A stretch of DNA of 33,645 nt from an uncultured Clostridia bacterium (GCA_947589465.1 CANQAE010000014.1:1-33645), one strand, 5' to 3'. Counted from the first letter of the stretch, positions 1-7,583 are shown. Numbers and translations are program-made. Notes: a model not told the origin generated them from the sequence alone.

Positions 1-37
1 TGTGTGTTTCTTTCTCGTCTTCTTTATTCCTTTTGCC

Positions 38-50
38 AATGTGCCTGCCC
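38..50 (+). repeat. Copy A of a 13-bp repeat shared with 33072-33084
   Basis: AATGTGCCTGCCC occurs here and again at 33072-33084. With flanking bases 15 of 16 positions match (GCCAATGTGCCTGCCC against GCGAATGTGCCTGCCC). A 13-mer match within 33 kb is unlikely by chance, but two copies do not establish a repeat family. Confidence 0.4.
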
Positions 51-68
51 TCAAAGGACAGCCTTTAT

Positions 69-97
69 ATACTACCACAAGAGAAAACTTTTGTCAA
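69..97 (-). promoter_or_regulatory. Sigma-A-type promoter reading out of the left edge
   Basis: On the minus strand TTGACA (92-97) and TAGTAT (69-74) are separated by 17 bp. Transcription would start near 62 and run leftward out of the window, so the gene it serves is not visible. The leader can form a short stem, CTGTCC/GGGCAG, and contains a 13-mer that recurs at 33072-33084. Confidence 0.6.
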
Positions 98-209
98 ACG
101 TTTTTTTGCGGTTTATAAAACTTTTTTCAAAAAATTTTTGTGATTTAAGTTTCTATATTTTGAGCATTTGTTCGCCTCGGTTGCCGCTATATAATCATTT
201 TGCGTTTAC

Positions 210-238
210 TTGACGACCATTATTATTTATAGTATAAT
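210..238 (+). promoter_or_regulatory. Promoter of rqcP-ispDF
   Basis: TTGACG (210-215), a 17-bp spacer and TATAAT (233-238). The rqcP ATG begins at 245, only 6 nt after the -10 box, so the expected transcription start falls on or next to the start codon. No Shine-Dalgarno sequence is present, which suggests a leaderless message. Confidence 0.75.
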
Positions 239-244
239 TTTTAT

Positions 245-484
245 ATGCGTATAGATAAGTTTTTGAAAGTGTCCAGAATACTCAAACGACGCTCGCTCGC
301 CGTCGCCGCTTGCGACGTCGGCAAAGTGGCTGTAAACGGCAAACAAGTCAAACCGTCGTACAAACTCAAAATCGGCGACGTCGTGACAATAGAATTTTTG
401 AGCGGCACGCTCACCTTCCGCGTCAAAGACCTTAACGAAAAAGCCAACAAAGAGGAGGCAAGCAAACTGTATGAGATCTTATGA
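245..484 (+). CDS. rqcP: S4-domain RNA-binding protein, RqcP/YabO family
   Basis: 79 residues, essentially one S4 domain from the N-terminus (MRIDKFLKVSRILKRRSLA, then VAVNGKQVKPSYKLKIGD), matching the usual size and pattern of Bacillus YabO/RqcP. Known role of the family: RqcP binds the 50S subunit with RqcH at obstructed ribosomes and supports C-terminal alanine tailing in ribosome-associated quality control. The start at 245 is the only sensible one. It sits 6 nt after a -10 box and lacks a ribosome site, so translation is probably leaderless. The 3' end overlaps ispDF by 14 bp, implying co-transcription and possibly coupling. A general S4 heat-shock (Hsp15-like) protein is the alternative, but length and sequence favour RqcP. 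Confidence 0.85.
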   Translation: MRIDKFLKVSRILKRRSLAVAACDVGKVAVNGKQVKPSYKLKIGDVVTIEFLSGTLTFRVKDLNEKANKEEASKLYEIL

Positions 485-1580
485 TGCGACCGCGATAATT
501 CTTTGCGGTGGCAAAGGTACGCGAACGGGCAGCAAACTAAACAAAGTCCTATGCTATTTCGGCGCAAAGACTGCGCTCGAATATTGCCTCGACGTCGTTT
601 CGCCGTTTTGCAGAAATATAATAGTCACGACGGCTGACGACGACAGAGTCGAAATAACGGAGATCGCGAAAAAATACGGCGCGTCTGTCGTTCTCGGCGG
701 CGAAACGCGGACTCAAAGCGTAAAAAACGGATTACAAGCCGTCGGCGATTGCGACATCGTGGTTATTCATGACGGCGCGCGTCCTTTCGTTTCGGCGGAA
801 ACGGTGCGGAATTGTATCGAGTCGGCGTATAAGTACGGAAGCGGAATTGCCGCCGCAAAAGTCACAGACACAATAAAAAAAGTCGCGGACGGTATGATAA
901 CGAGCGAAATAGACCGCGACGAACTTTACTGTATGCACACTCCGCAAGCCTTCTCGGCAGCCGAAATAAAAAAAGCGTATAACTTGGTAAGCGGAACTTA
1001 CAACGACGACAGCGCCGTCTATGCCGCGGCAGGTTTTTCACCGCGCATCGTGCCCGATAACGGCGACAATAAAAAAATCACTTATCCGCAAGACCTTTTC
1101 AGCGTTCCACCATGTCAAAGAATAGGACTGGGTGTCGATTTTCATAGGTTTGCCGAGGGCAGACCGCTCATTCTGGGTGGAGTACATATCCCTTACGAAT
1201 ATGGGCTTATCGGCAACAGCGACGCCGACGTATTGACGCACGCCGTTATGGACGCTCTGCTCTCCGCGATCGGCGAACCCGACATAGGAGTGCTTTTTCC
1301 TTGCACGGACGAATTCAAAGGCGCGGACAGCATAGAATTACTGAAAACGGTCAAGGAAAAAATCGACCGCAAAAACCGCAAAATAATATGGATTTCGGCA
1401 ACCATTATGGCACAAGCGCCGAAAATGCGCGACTATATTTCCGATATGCGAAAACGCCTTTCGGAGGCGCTTTGCATAGACGTCGAACTCATAAATATTT
1501 CGGCGACGACCACCGAAGGGTTGGGCGTAATCGGCGAAGGCAAAGGGATCGCCTCGTCCGCCATGTGTCTTATTCAATAA
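471..1580 (+). CDS. ispDF: Bifunctional IspD-IspF (MEP pathway)
   Basis: 369 residues in two enzymes. Residues 1-210 are IspD (2-C-methyl-D-erythritol 4-phosphate cytidylyltransferase): nucleotide loop LCGGKGTR (11-18) with a lysine at 25, VIHDGARPF (98-106) and TPQAF (157-161). Residues 216-369 are IspF (2-C-methyl-D-erythritol 2,4-cyclodiphosphate synthase): metal ligands D223, H225 and H257, and TTTEGLGVIGEGKGI (346-360). The protein thus performs two non-consecutive steps of non-mevalonate isoprenoid synthesis. Fusions of this kind are known. AGGAGG at 453-458 lies inside rqcP and sets the start at 471. One oddity: the usual IspF FPDTD reads FPCTD (Cys278). Both active sites otherwise look intact. 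It is followed directly by a hairpin shared with the converging gene. Confidence 0.95.
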   Translation: MRSYDATAIILCGGKGTRTGSKLNKVLCYFGAKTALEYCLDVVSPFCRNIIVTTADDDRVEITEIAKKYGASVVLGGETRTQSVKNGLQAVGDCDIVVIHDGARPFVSAETVRNCIESAYKYGSGIAAAKVTDTIKKVADGMITSEIDRDELYCMHTPQAFSAAEIKKAYNLVSGTYNDDSAVYAAAGFSPRIVPDNGDNKKITYPQDLFSVPPCQRIGLGVDFHRFAEGRPLILGGVHIPYEYGLIGNSDADVLTHAVMDALLSAIGEPDIGVLFPCTDEFKGADSIELLKTVKEKIDRKNRKIIWISATIMAQAPKMRDYISDMRKRLSEALCIDVELINISATTTEGLGVIGEGKGIASSAMCLIQ

Positions 1581-1584
1581 CTAC

Positions 1585-1609
1585 AAAAGGCGAAATCGTC
1601 ACGCCTTTT
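1585..1609. terminator. Bidirectional terminator between ispDF and the MMPL gene
   Basis: AAAAGGCG (1585-1592) and CGCCTTTT (1602-1609) form an 8-bp stem with a 9-nt loop. T-runs follow on both strands. The stem overlaps the last codons of the converging MMPL gene, whose stop codon is at 1599-1601. Confidence 0.7.
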
Positions 1610-4316
1610 TTGTATCATTTTTTTCGTCAAATACCTTTACTCCGTCCCACGTCGTTCGCGTAATGAGCGGATCGAGAATATATAGCACCGACGGCAAAAG
1701 GAACAATATCAATAATATCGAAACTATCGTACCCGTGCCGAGCATAAAACCTATCGAATAAATGGGCATCACGCTCGAAACGAACCCTATAATAAACGAC
1801 GCGGCTGTCAAGATCAGTCCCGAAGTGACTATCGTCGGCATCGCAGTTTTGACCGATTCGATTATCGAATCCTTTCGGCCCATTTTTTCTCGATTGCGTC
1901 TGTAATTGCTCGCGATAAGTATTCCATAGTCGATTGTAGCACCCATCTGTATACATAGGCAGATTATATACGACATAAAGAATATCGGTTGACCTATTAT
2001 CGAGTAGATCGCCATCGTTATCCATATTGCGCCCTGAATTACCAAAACCAAAATAACGGGAAGCGAAACCGAACGGAACAAAACGCCTATAATAAGCAAT
2101 ATCGTCAATATAGTCATTAAATTTATTTTCAACAGATCGTTACCGAAAGCCGACGAGATATCCTTTATCGTCATGCTCTGCCCGGCTATGAGATTGTCGT
2201 CGCCGAAGCACTCGTTCGCCGCGGCTTTGAGCGCATCTATTGCGGCAAACGTTTCCTCTCCTTCTTCCGGCAAATCCAGAATGATTATTATTCTGCCGTG
2301 ACTTTTGCCCACGAAGTTGGTCCTTAACGCACCGAGCAACGTGTCAAGCGTGTCGCTAATGGCAGGCGCGAATTCGTCTTGTAGCATATCGGCTATGGTG
2401 CATATTCCCCATTCCATACTACCGTCGCCCGACTGTCTTACGTCATATATGTACTCTTTCAGCGTGCCGTCATACGAAGAAAGCGGCGCATCCATTATGC
2501 TACCGACAGTCTGCAACAGTCTGTAAATAAGGAACACGTCCAACTTTTCGTCGTCGAAAAGCAGTTTGCACAACTTTTTGAATATGCCTTCGGTATCTAT
2601 TTCGATATCAGCAAGGAGAGCGTCCTCGCCGTATTTTTCGGTCATGTTTTGCAATACAGGTGTTAAAATGCTCGCCGCCGCCCTGCCGAATTCATCACGA
2701 TTCCCGTTTATTATCTTCACTGCATCGATAACGTTTTGCGGCAACTTTTCTTTGATTACCGAACCGAAAGCGGAATCGGCTAAAAGGGCTATCCTTTCGA
2801 CCGTGCTGCCTACGGTGACCTTCCCGTTCGATCCTTTCAACAAACCGTATACGGTATCGACGTTTTGGTCTATCAAAAGCGCAAAAACCCCTTTGGGGAT
2901 TTCGAGCGCAAATATGTCATTTTGACAACCATCCCATATCGTAACGAGATCGCCTACGGTAGCGTCGCTTCCAAACATTGCCGTCAAATAAGGTTTGAGA
3001 TCACTTACGTCTATTTGCGATGAAAGTTCCTTGCTATCCACTTTAAGATCTGTCCAGGCGGATATTCTTTTTACAGCGGGTCTTTCATCCTCGGTAAGTA
3101 TCTCGGCAGCCTTTGACGTAAACCTGTCTTGCGCGTCCTTGTCGTCCGCATATTTCGCGTCAAAGAGCAAAACCGCTTGATTCGTGTACCCAAAAGTTTT
3201 TTCAATATCTTTTCCACCGAACGTGTCCCAGCCGCTGAACGAATAGACGTTGCCGAGTTGCAATATATACGCCCCGACTATTACCGCAACCATAAGCGCG
3301 GGCAACACAAAACGCGCCTTTACCGACGCATTGGCTATATGTCCGCCGCCGAGCGGAACCGGTTTGTGCCTCGTCTTTTCGAGCGGCTTGTCGAAAATCA
3401 TTATGAGCGCGGGCATAAGCAAAAATACGCTCAAAAGGCTAACCAAAATTCCTTTTGCCAGCACAATACCTATATCGAAACCTATCGAAAAACTCATAAA
3501 AAGCAAGGCAATAAGTCCCGCTATCGTCGTCAAACCGCTCGACGAAATGGGACGCATATTATATGCGAGCGCTTCGACGAGAGCCTGTTCCTTGTCCATT
3601 CCCGAACCGCCCCAACGCCGTTCCGAAAAGCCGTGCAAAAGGATAATCGAATAATCCATCGCGAGCGCAAGTTGCAATATGGCGGAAACGGCGAAAGTGA
3701 TATAACTTATCTCGCCGAATATTATATTGCTACCCATGTTTATCATCACGGCGCAAAACAGCACGCACGCGAACACCACAGGCTCGAACCAGGAATGGGA
3801 AGTAAACAACAAGACAAGCGCAATGACCACGATCGCGATTATCAATATTATCGGAATTTCGTAGCCGAGCGCATTTTCGAGCGCATAACTCGAAACGGCT
3901 CCCCCGCTCAGTTCGTAATTTTCGCCGTCAAGTAAGGTATGCAACTCGTCGATAACTTGTTTGCTCTTGTCGCCGTATTGATCGCCGTCGAGAGTGAGCA
4001 TAAACAAAGCCTTGCCGTCCTTGTATGAATCGAGGCTGACGAGCATAACGTTTGCTATGCCCGACAACTTGTTTTTGTATGCGTCTACGTCTGTTCCCTC
4101 GGCGTCTATCATAACAAGTATGATATTGTTAAGCCCAAATTCTTCCCCCATGACCGACATACCTTTTTTCGTATCGGTATTTTCGGGAAGATATTTGACC
4201 ATATCGTAGTTGCGGTTGACGAAAAAACTGCCGACTATGCCGGCAACAGTCAAAACAATAAAAAATATGGCGAAAAATATCCTGTATTTGACTATTTTTT
4301 GAGCAAGTTTAAGCAT
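1599..4316 (-). CDS. MMPL/RND-family membrane transporter
   Basis: 905 residues with the RND layout: one N-terminal membrane helix (11-33), a large outside loop (34-153), a helix bundle (154-310), a second large loop (about 365-700) and a second bundle to about 880. Each half carries the Asp-Tyr pair typical of MMPL proton relays, in LALAMDYSIILLH (D221) and GATIDYGILIASNYRRNRE (D796). The family exports lipids, siderophores or drugs using the proton gradient; the substrate cannot be read from sequence. The ATG follows the stop codon of the dehydrogenase gene by one base (ATGGAGTAAAATG), with TGGAG as ribosome site, so the two genes are coupled. The 3' end overlaps a bidirectional terminator. 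The sequence looks complete and undamaged. Confidence 0.9.
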   Translation of the reverse strand: MLKLAQKIVKYRIFFAIFFIVLTVAGIVGSFFVNRNYDMVKYLPENTDTKKGMSVMGEEFGLNNIILVMIDAEGTDVDAYKNKLSGIANVMLVSLDSYKDGKALFMLTLDGDQYGDKSKQVIDELHTLLDGENYELSGGAVSSYALENALGYEIPIILIIAIVVIALVLLFTSHSWFEPVVFACVLFCAVMINMGSNIIFGEISYITFAVSAILQLALAMDYSIILLHGFSERRWGGSGMDKEQALVEALAYNMRPISSSGLTTIAGLIALLFMSFSIGFDIGIVLAKGILVSLLSVFLLMPALIMIFDKPLEKTRHKPVPLGGGHIANASVKARFVLPALMVAVIVGAYILQLGNVYSFSGWDTFGGKDIEKTFGYTNQAVLLFDAKYADDKDAQDRFTSKAAEILTEDERPAVKRISAWTDLKVDSKELSSQIDVSDLKPYLTAMFGSDATVGDLVTIWDGCQNDIFALEIPKGVFALLIDQNVDTVYGLLKGSNGKVTVGSTVERIALLADSAFGSVIKEKLPQNVIDAVKIINGNRDEFGRAAASILTPVLQNMTEKYGEDALLADIEIDTEGIFKKLCKLLFDDEKLDVFLIYRLLQTVGSIMDAPLSSYDGTLKEYIYDVRQSGDGSMEWGICTIADMLQDEFAPAISDTLDTLLGALRTNFVGKSHGRIIIILDLPEEGEETFAAIDALKAAANECFGDDNLIAGQSMTIKDISSAFGNDLLKINLMTILTILLIIGVLFRSVSLPVILVLVIQGAIWITMAIYSIIGQPIFFMSYIICLCIQMGATIDYGILIASNYRRNREKMGRKDSIIESVKTAMPTIVTSGLILTAASFIIGFVSSVMPIYSIGFMLGTGTIVSILLILFLLPSVLYILDPLITRTTWDGVKVFDEKNDTKKA

Positions 4317-4317
4317 T

Positions 4318-5334
4318 TTACTCCATAGATACTCTGCTGAGGATAAACCTTTGAGTCGAATCCTTATGATTTTTGAAAACCGTATCTACTTCCGAAAAAG
4401 GAATTTCGGGCATATTGTCGAAATCGAGTTGCACCGTATGGTTTATGAGTGCATTTATCGCCGCCGAAAAATTATTGTTACTGCCGTTGATGCCTATCAT
4501 TTTGAGTTGCTTGTCGAGAACGGGTTCGACGTTGATTCCGTTTACTTCCACCGTATCTTCCCAACCTACAATAGCCACTCTGCCGCCCTTGCGAGCAAGC
4601 GGCAAAGTCTGATTGAACGGCAAGCCGCTATACGGTATATGAACCAGGGTTTCGCTCATTTTGCCGCCCGTTATGGTAAGTATTCGTTTGCGAACGTCGT
4701 CCTCAGCAAAATTGATTACATAATACACGTACTTTTCCGCAGCCGCGAGTCGTTCGGCGTCCACATCGACCACGATGGGAACAGCCTGTGCGTTCAACGC
4801 AAGTTGCGCTATAATTATACCGAGATACGACGCGCCGTTGATGACTATATGTTCACCATGCTCCAATTTAAGTTCGTTTATCACCGTGATCGCCATATCT
4901 ATGTGTTCGAGCAATATGGCGTTTTTCTTGTCTATTCGGTCTGGCAATTTGTAAACATCTTCGGCGTTGACTATCACGAAGTCGCACAAAAAACCGTCCT
5001 CGTTGCGCCCGTAAACGATCTTGTTTTCGCACAAAGACGGAATACCATTTTTGCACATAAGGCAACTGCCGCACGCCGAAAACGGTCTTACCGCGACTAT
5101 ATCGCCACGCACGACGTTTTTGACGCCTTCGCCTACCTCGGTTACCATTCCTATTCCCTGTCTGCCAGGAACGATCGGCGCTTCAAAAGGAACCTTGCCG
5201 CTGAACATCATAATGTCCGTTGCGCTTACGGCGCTGTACCTTAACTTGATTTTTACGCAACCACTGCCCACAGGTTGACTTTCCATATCGCAAAGTTCAA
5301 TCTGGTTAGGCGAACTCAATCTCCACGCTTTCAT
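4318..5334 (-). CDS. Zinc-type MDR dehydrogenase lacking catalytic-zinc ligands
   Basis: 338 residues, medium-chain dehydrogenase/reductase fold: N-terminal GroES-like domain, then a Rossmann domain (VINGASYLGIIIAQLA at 164-179). The structural-zinc lobe is intact (C88, C91, C94, C102). The catalytic-zinc ligands are not. The usual Cys in GxCGSD is Ser37 (YSAVSATD), and the GHE signature is GRQ (57-59), so His and Glu are Arg and Gln. The protein may still bind NAD(P) but probably does not do zinc-dependent alcohol oxidation. The start at 5334 is chosen because GGTGGAG lies just upstream and the reading frame further upstream runs into the promoter (-10 at 5411-5416). It is transcribed with the MMPL gene. 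Substrate unknown. Confidence 0.8.
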   Translation of the reverse strand: MKAWRLSSPNQIELCDMESQPVGSGCVKIKLRYSAVSATDIMMFSGKVPFEAPIVPGRQGIGMVTEVGEGVKNVVRGDIVAVRPFSACGSCLMCKNGIPSLCENKIVYGRNEDGFLCDFVIVNAEDVYKLPDRIDKKNAILLEHIDMAITVINELKLEHGEHIVINGASYLGIIIAQLALNAQAVPIVVDVDAERLAAAEKYVYYVINFAEDDVRKRILTITGGKMSETLVHIPYSGLPFNQTLPLARKGGRVAIVGWEDTVEVNGINVEPVLDKQLKMIGINGSNNNFSAAINALINHTVQLDFDNMPEIPFSEVDTVFKNHKDSTQRFILSRVSME

Positions 5335-5410
5335 ACTCCACCATCCATAAAAATACAAATAAAATTTTTTCGCATATAATCCGTCGCGAGAAAAATTCCC
5401 CTTTTTTATT

Positions 5411-5439
5411 ATTATAGCACCAATTAAATATTTTTTCAA
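5411..5439 (-). promoter_or_regulatory. Promoter of the dehydrogenase-MMPL operon
   Basis: Minus strand: TTGAAA (5434-5439), 17-bp spacer, TATAAT (5411-5416). Start of transcription would be near 5404, giving a leader of about 70 nt before the ATG at 5334. Confidence 0.7.
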
Positions 5440-5482
5440 CCGATTTTATTAAATAATTTTGCAATATTAGGCGCTTATTCGA

Positions 5483-5511
5483 TTGACATTTGTTTTTTAT
5501 TTTACTATAAT
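5483..5511 (+). promoter_or_regulatory. Consensus promoter upstream of tRNA-Arg
   Basis: TTGACA (5483-5488), 17-bp spacer, TATAAT (5506-5511): a perfect match. No protein gene follows before the tRNA at 5744, and no nearer promoter for the tRNA is evident. It probably makes a tRNA precursor with a leader of about 225 nt ending at the terminator at 5821-5850. Confidence 0.75.
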
Positions 5512-5581
5512 GGATAGGCTGATTGGTCGAGAGCCTCGTTCTCGTCGAGAACGTCCTCAGCGCGGCACAAAGCGAAAACTT

Positions 5582-5637
5582 TATGCGCCCTCAGCCGAGG
5601 AGCGTAGCAAAAAGTTAATATACGCCCTCTGCCGAGG
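5582..5637 (+). repeat. Two near-identical 19-bp direct repeats
   Basis: TATGCGCCCTCAGCCGAGG (5582-5600) and TATACGCCCTCTGCCGAGG (5619-5637) match at 17 of 19 positions, with a 37-bp period. Each is followed by short GC-rich hairpin-like sequence. Confidence 0.6.
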
Positions 5638-5679
5638 CACGAAGTGCCGAACGCCACGAGCCGCAGGCGAGTATTTGCT

Positions 5680-5721
5680 CAATTGTCAGCGCTATGCTAC
5701 GGAACCAAAGGCAAAAACTCC
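5680..5721 (+). pseudogene. Partial tRNA-Arg-like remnant
   Basis: CTACGGAACCAAAGG at 5697-5711 is identical to the anticodon loop and 3' stem of the tRNA at 5776-5790, 79 bp away and in the same orientation. Flanking CAATTG (5680-5685) and AACTCC (5716-5721) match the D-arm and T-arm of the tRNA in order. The acceptor stem and T-loop are gone, so it cannot be a tRNA. Either a decayed duplicate or an integration scar. Confidence 0.4.
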
Positions 5722-5743
5722 GTAAATTAAATATGTTATATAG

Positions 5744-5820
5744 GCGCCATTAGCTCAATTGGATAGAGCGTTGGTCTACGGAACCAAAGGTTGGGGATTC
5801 GAACTCCTCATGGCGCGCCA
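5744..5820 (+). tRNA. tRNA-Arg (anticodon ACG)
   Basis: 77 nt with a complete cloverleaf: acceptor GCGCCAT pairs with ATGGCGC, D-stem GCTC/GAGC, anticodon stem TTGGT/ACCAA around loop CTACGGA (anticodon ACG, read as inosine-CG), T-stem GGGGA/TCCTC around TTCGAAC, discriminator G and an encoded CCA. A strong terminator begins at the next base. Confidence 0.97.
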
Positions 5821-5850
5821 ATACCCCGTCGTAAAGACGGGGTATTTTTG
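5821..5850 (+). terminator. Terminator of the tRNA-Arg transcript
   Basis: Perfect 10-bp stem ATACCCCGTC (5821-5830) / GACGGGGTAT (5836-5845), loop GTAAA, followed by TTTTG. It starts immediately after the tRNA CCA. Confidence 0.95.
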
Positions 5851-5872
5851 TTGCGTCATGAGGGTGAGAATC

Positions 5873-5934
5873 CCTCTCGCAACAACGCTATAAGCCCATA
5901 AAATACGAATAACATATTGAATTGTTGCGAGAGG
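5873..5934. repeat. 13-bp perfect inverted repeat
   Basis: CCTCTCGCAACAA (5873-5885) faces TTGTTGCGAGAGG (5922-5934). Outside these arms the match continues with a one-base gap (GAATC / GATTC). The arms enclose 36 bp. Confidence 0.7.
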
Positions 5935-6025
5935 ATTCGCGGTGGCGAATGATTACGCTCGTCTCTTAACTTCCCGCTCCTCTCGCCTCTGGGTCGCGAT
6001 TATAAATCGCTCCCCGCTTTGGCTA

Positions 6026-6048
6026 CGAAAGCAACACTGTTGCTTTCG
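6026..6048. repeat. Palindrome with 10-bp arms
   Basis: CGAAAGCAAC (6026-6035), triloop ACT, GTTGCTTTCG (6039-6048). No T-run follows, so it is not a standard terminator. Confidence 0.6.
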
Positions 6049-6091
6049 CTTAACGCGTTGCGCCAAGCGAGCATAGCGAGCGCCACACCGA

Positions 6092-6103
6092 ATGGCGCGC
6101 CAA
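6092..6103 (+). repeat. Direct repeat of the tRNA-Arg 3' end
   Basis: ATGGCGCGCCAA is identical to 5810-5821, which is the 3' acceptor strand, discriminator and CCA of tRNA-Arg plus one base. The copies are 282 bp apart in the same orientation. Such 3'-end duplications are typical of tRNA-targeted integration sites, although 12 bp is short. Confidence 0.4.
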
Positions 6104-6323
6104 AAACACTCTTTCACGGCCAAAGGAGAGGAGGTCGCTTCGCTCCCTCGGTGACAAGTGTTGCTTCTTTCGTTTTTTCCTACTCTCTCCCTTTGTCACC
6201 GCGTACTCCTCATACTCCAAACCCCACTCTACGCGGGTGGGGGTCAAGAGTTTGAAAGTGCTGTACATGTCAAATGACGAGTCTATGACTTTTGCCCCGA
6301 AATCGGGTTGCGGATATTCGCCG

Positions 6324-6355
6324 AAACGGATTTATCGAATGGATCCGTTTTTATT
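6324..6355 (+). terminator. Terminator-like hairpin
   Basis: AAACGGAT (6324-6331) and ATCCGTTT (6343-6350) form an 8-bp stem with an 11-nt loop, then TTATTT. No plus-strand gene ends here, so its client is unknown. Confidence 0.45.
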
Positions 6356-6437
6356 TCAAAATCTCATTTTGATAAAACGACGGAAAAACGCGGAGCGCGA
6401 GAACAGCGCGGCGCAAATCGCTTTATTGCCCCGTTTT

Positions 6438-7511
6438 TCAATTTTGATTTATTATATCCAAATAACACATTTGTATAGTTTCGTATAGCCTATATTTATT
6501 GAACGTGATTTTGGATTTGCGCATGACCTTGAAAGTCCATTCCGCGGTGCGATCAGTGAGGGAATAGACAAAGGATGCGCTCGTGTGCTTATCTTCGCTG
6601 ATAAATCCGCCCTTGTTTTCGCCCAAGTCCTCCTCGTCTTGGGACGCCTCGAAAGCGCGTACGATCCAACCTTCTTCGACGAGATTGCGACTCATTTCAA
6701 TTACCGCGCTGTCTTCCCCCGCTTCCGCATGGAGAATGGCAAAGTCACATCCGCCCGAAGTCATTCTGAGGTCGGTCCCTGCCGGATATTGGATCTTCAA
6801 TTTGAAGGTGTCGCCATAGCCGTATTTTTCGTCTTTGCCGATAACGTTTTGGTTAAACTCATCCCAATTGTAGGTGACGGGCGTCTTTCCGCTGCGGGTA
6901 ACTGTAAACGTCAACATTTCGAGCGCGCCTTTTACATCGACGGCGGGTTCTGTTTCGTTGCCGTCGGCAAGGTGATCGCTGTTTTCATCCCAAAGCGTCC
7001 CGGTGTGCAGGTCGTACTGCGCGTCTTCCACTTGGAGAACGGGAACGCTCGCCTTTGCGTTGCCCGATTTACCTACGAATGTCGGCATGGAAATCGTTTT
7101 GTAGCACACATATTCTCCTTCCGCACCGGCGATATCGGTGGGGTTGCCTTGCTCGTAAATGGCGTATTCCTCGCTGAGATCGGAGACGGTTTCCGTCCAA
7201 CTTCCGTCCTCCGCCTCTATGGTAAACGTAACCGCTTTTACGGCATACCTCGGCTCGACATAAATTTCAAGATGCACGTCGCCCGTTGCGTCGCCGTTAT
7301 TCGGGAGAAGATCGTAGTACACTTGTGAATCGTCGCTATACGAAGTTGTTCCGTTTGCTACCAACTTAACGCCCGCAACGCCCGTGGGAAGATTCGTCGG
7401 CGTTTCGAACGTCGCATACAACGTGGGGTTGCCGCCGCATCCCGCGAAAACGACGAAACAGATCGCGAGCATCATCGTTGCCGATAAAACCGCGCAAAAA
7501 AGTCTTTTCAT
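6438..7511 (-). CDS. Predicted secreted lipoprotein, function unknown
   Basis: 357 residues. A hydrophobic signal peptide ends in the lipobox FAGC (22-25), so Cys25 would be lipidated and the mature protein anchored outside the membrane. The rest is acidic and soluble, without a motif I recognise; spaced beta-rich segments suggest Ig-like or sandwich domains. Start supported by AAGGAGGT (7517-7524), 5 nt before the ATG, and by a perfect promoter at 7584-7612. It is a single-gene unit pointing toward the tRNA-Arg locus. The last residues (about 345-357) look like a poorly conserved tail. Neighbouring genes suggest an accessory surface function rather than housekeeping. Confidence 0.8.
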   Translation of the reverse strand: MKRLFCAVLSATMMLAICFVVFAGCGGNPTLYATFETPTNLPTGVAGVKLVANGTTSYSDDSQVYYDLLPNNGDATGDVHLEIYVEPRYAVKAVTFTIEAEDGSWTETVSDLSEEYAIYEQGNPTDIAGAEGEYVCYKTISMPTFVGKSGNAKASVPVLQVEDAQYDLHTGTLWDENSDHLADGNETEPAVDVKGALEMLTFTVTRSGKTPVTYNWDEFNQNVIGKDEKYGYGDTFKLKIQYPAGTDLRMTSGGCDFAILHAEAGEDSAVIEMSRNLVEEGWIVRAFEASQDEEDLGENKGGFISEDKHTSASFVYSLTDRTAEWTFKVMRKSKITFNKYRLYETIQMCYLDIINQN

Positions 7512-7583
7512 AATTTACCTCCTTAAACATATTCCATGTTTTAATCATTTTAAGCATTTTCAAAACATCGGAATTCTTATAAA

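Larger units (their letters stand above)
5512..5743 (+). other. Non-coding leader with repeats, upstream of tRNA-Arg
   Basis: No credible gene. The stretch contains a 15-bp palindrome (GTTCTCG-T-CGAGAAC, 5538-5552), a near-repeat (5582-5600 and 5619-5637), a small hairpin (GGCAC-GAA-GTGCC, 5635-5647) and a piece matching the tRNA anticodon arm (5697-5711). It may be the 5' part of the tRNA precursor or debris of repeat elements. Confidence 0.5.
5851..6437. other. Gene-free stretch with hairpins beside tRNA-Arg
   Basis: About 590 bp without a credible gene. It holds an inverted repeat (5873-5934), a 10-bp stem with 3-nt loop (6026-6048), a copy of the tRNA 3' end (6092-6103) and a terminator-like hairpin (6324-6355). 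Short open frames here have no ribosome site and look accidental. The composition resembles a decayed integration site. Confidence 0.5.

Noticed and set aside
4-213. Open frame of 69 codons at the left edge
   Set aside because: It lies over an opposite-strand promoter and poly-T-rich DNA and has no ribosome site or protein-like composition.
5483-5725. Open frame before tRNA-Arg
   Set aside because: Its start lies in the -35/-10 region of a consensus promoter, and the sequence consists of repeats and tRNA-like pieces.
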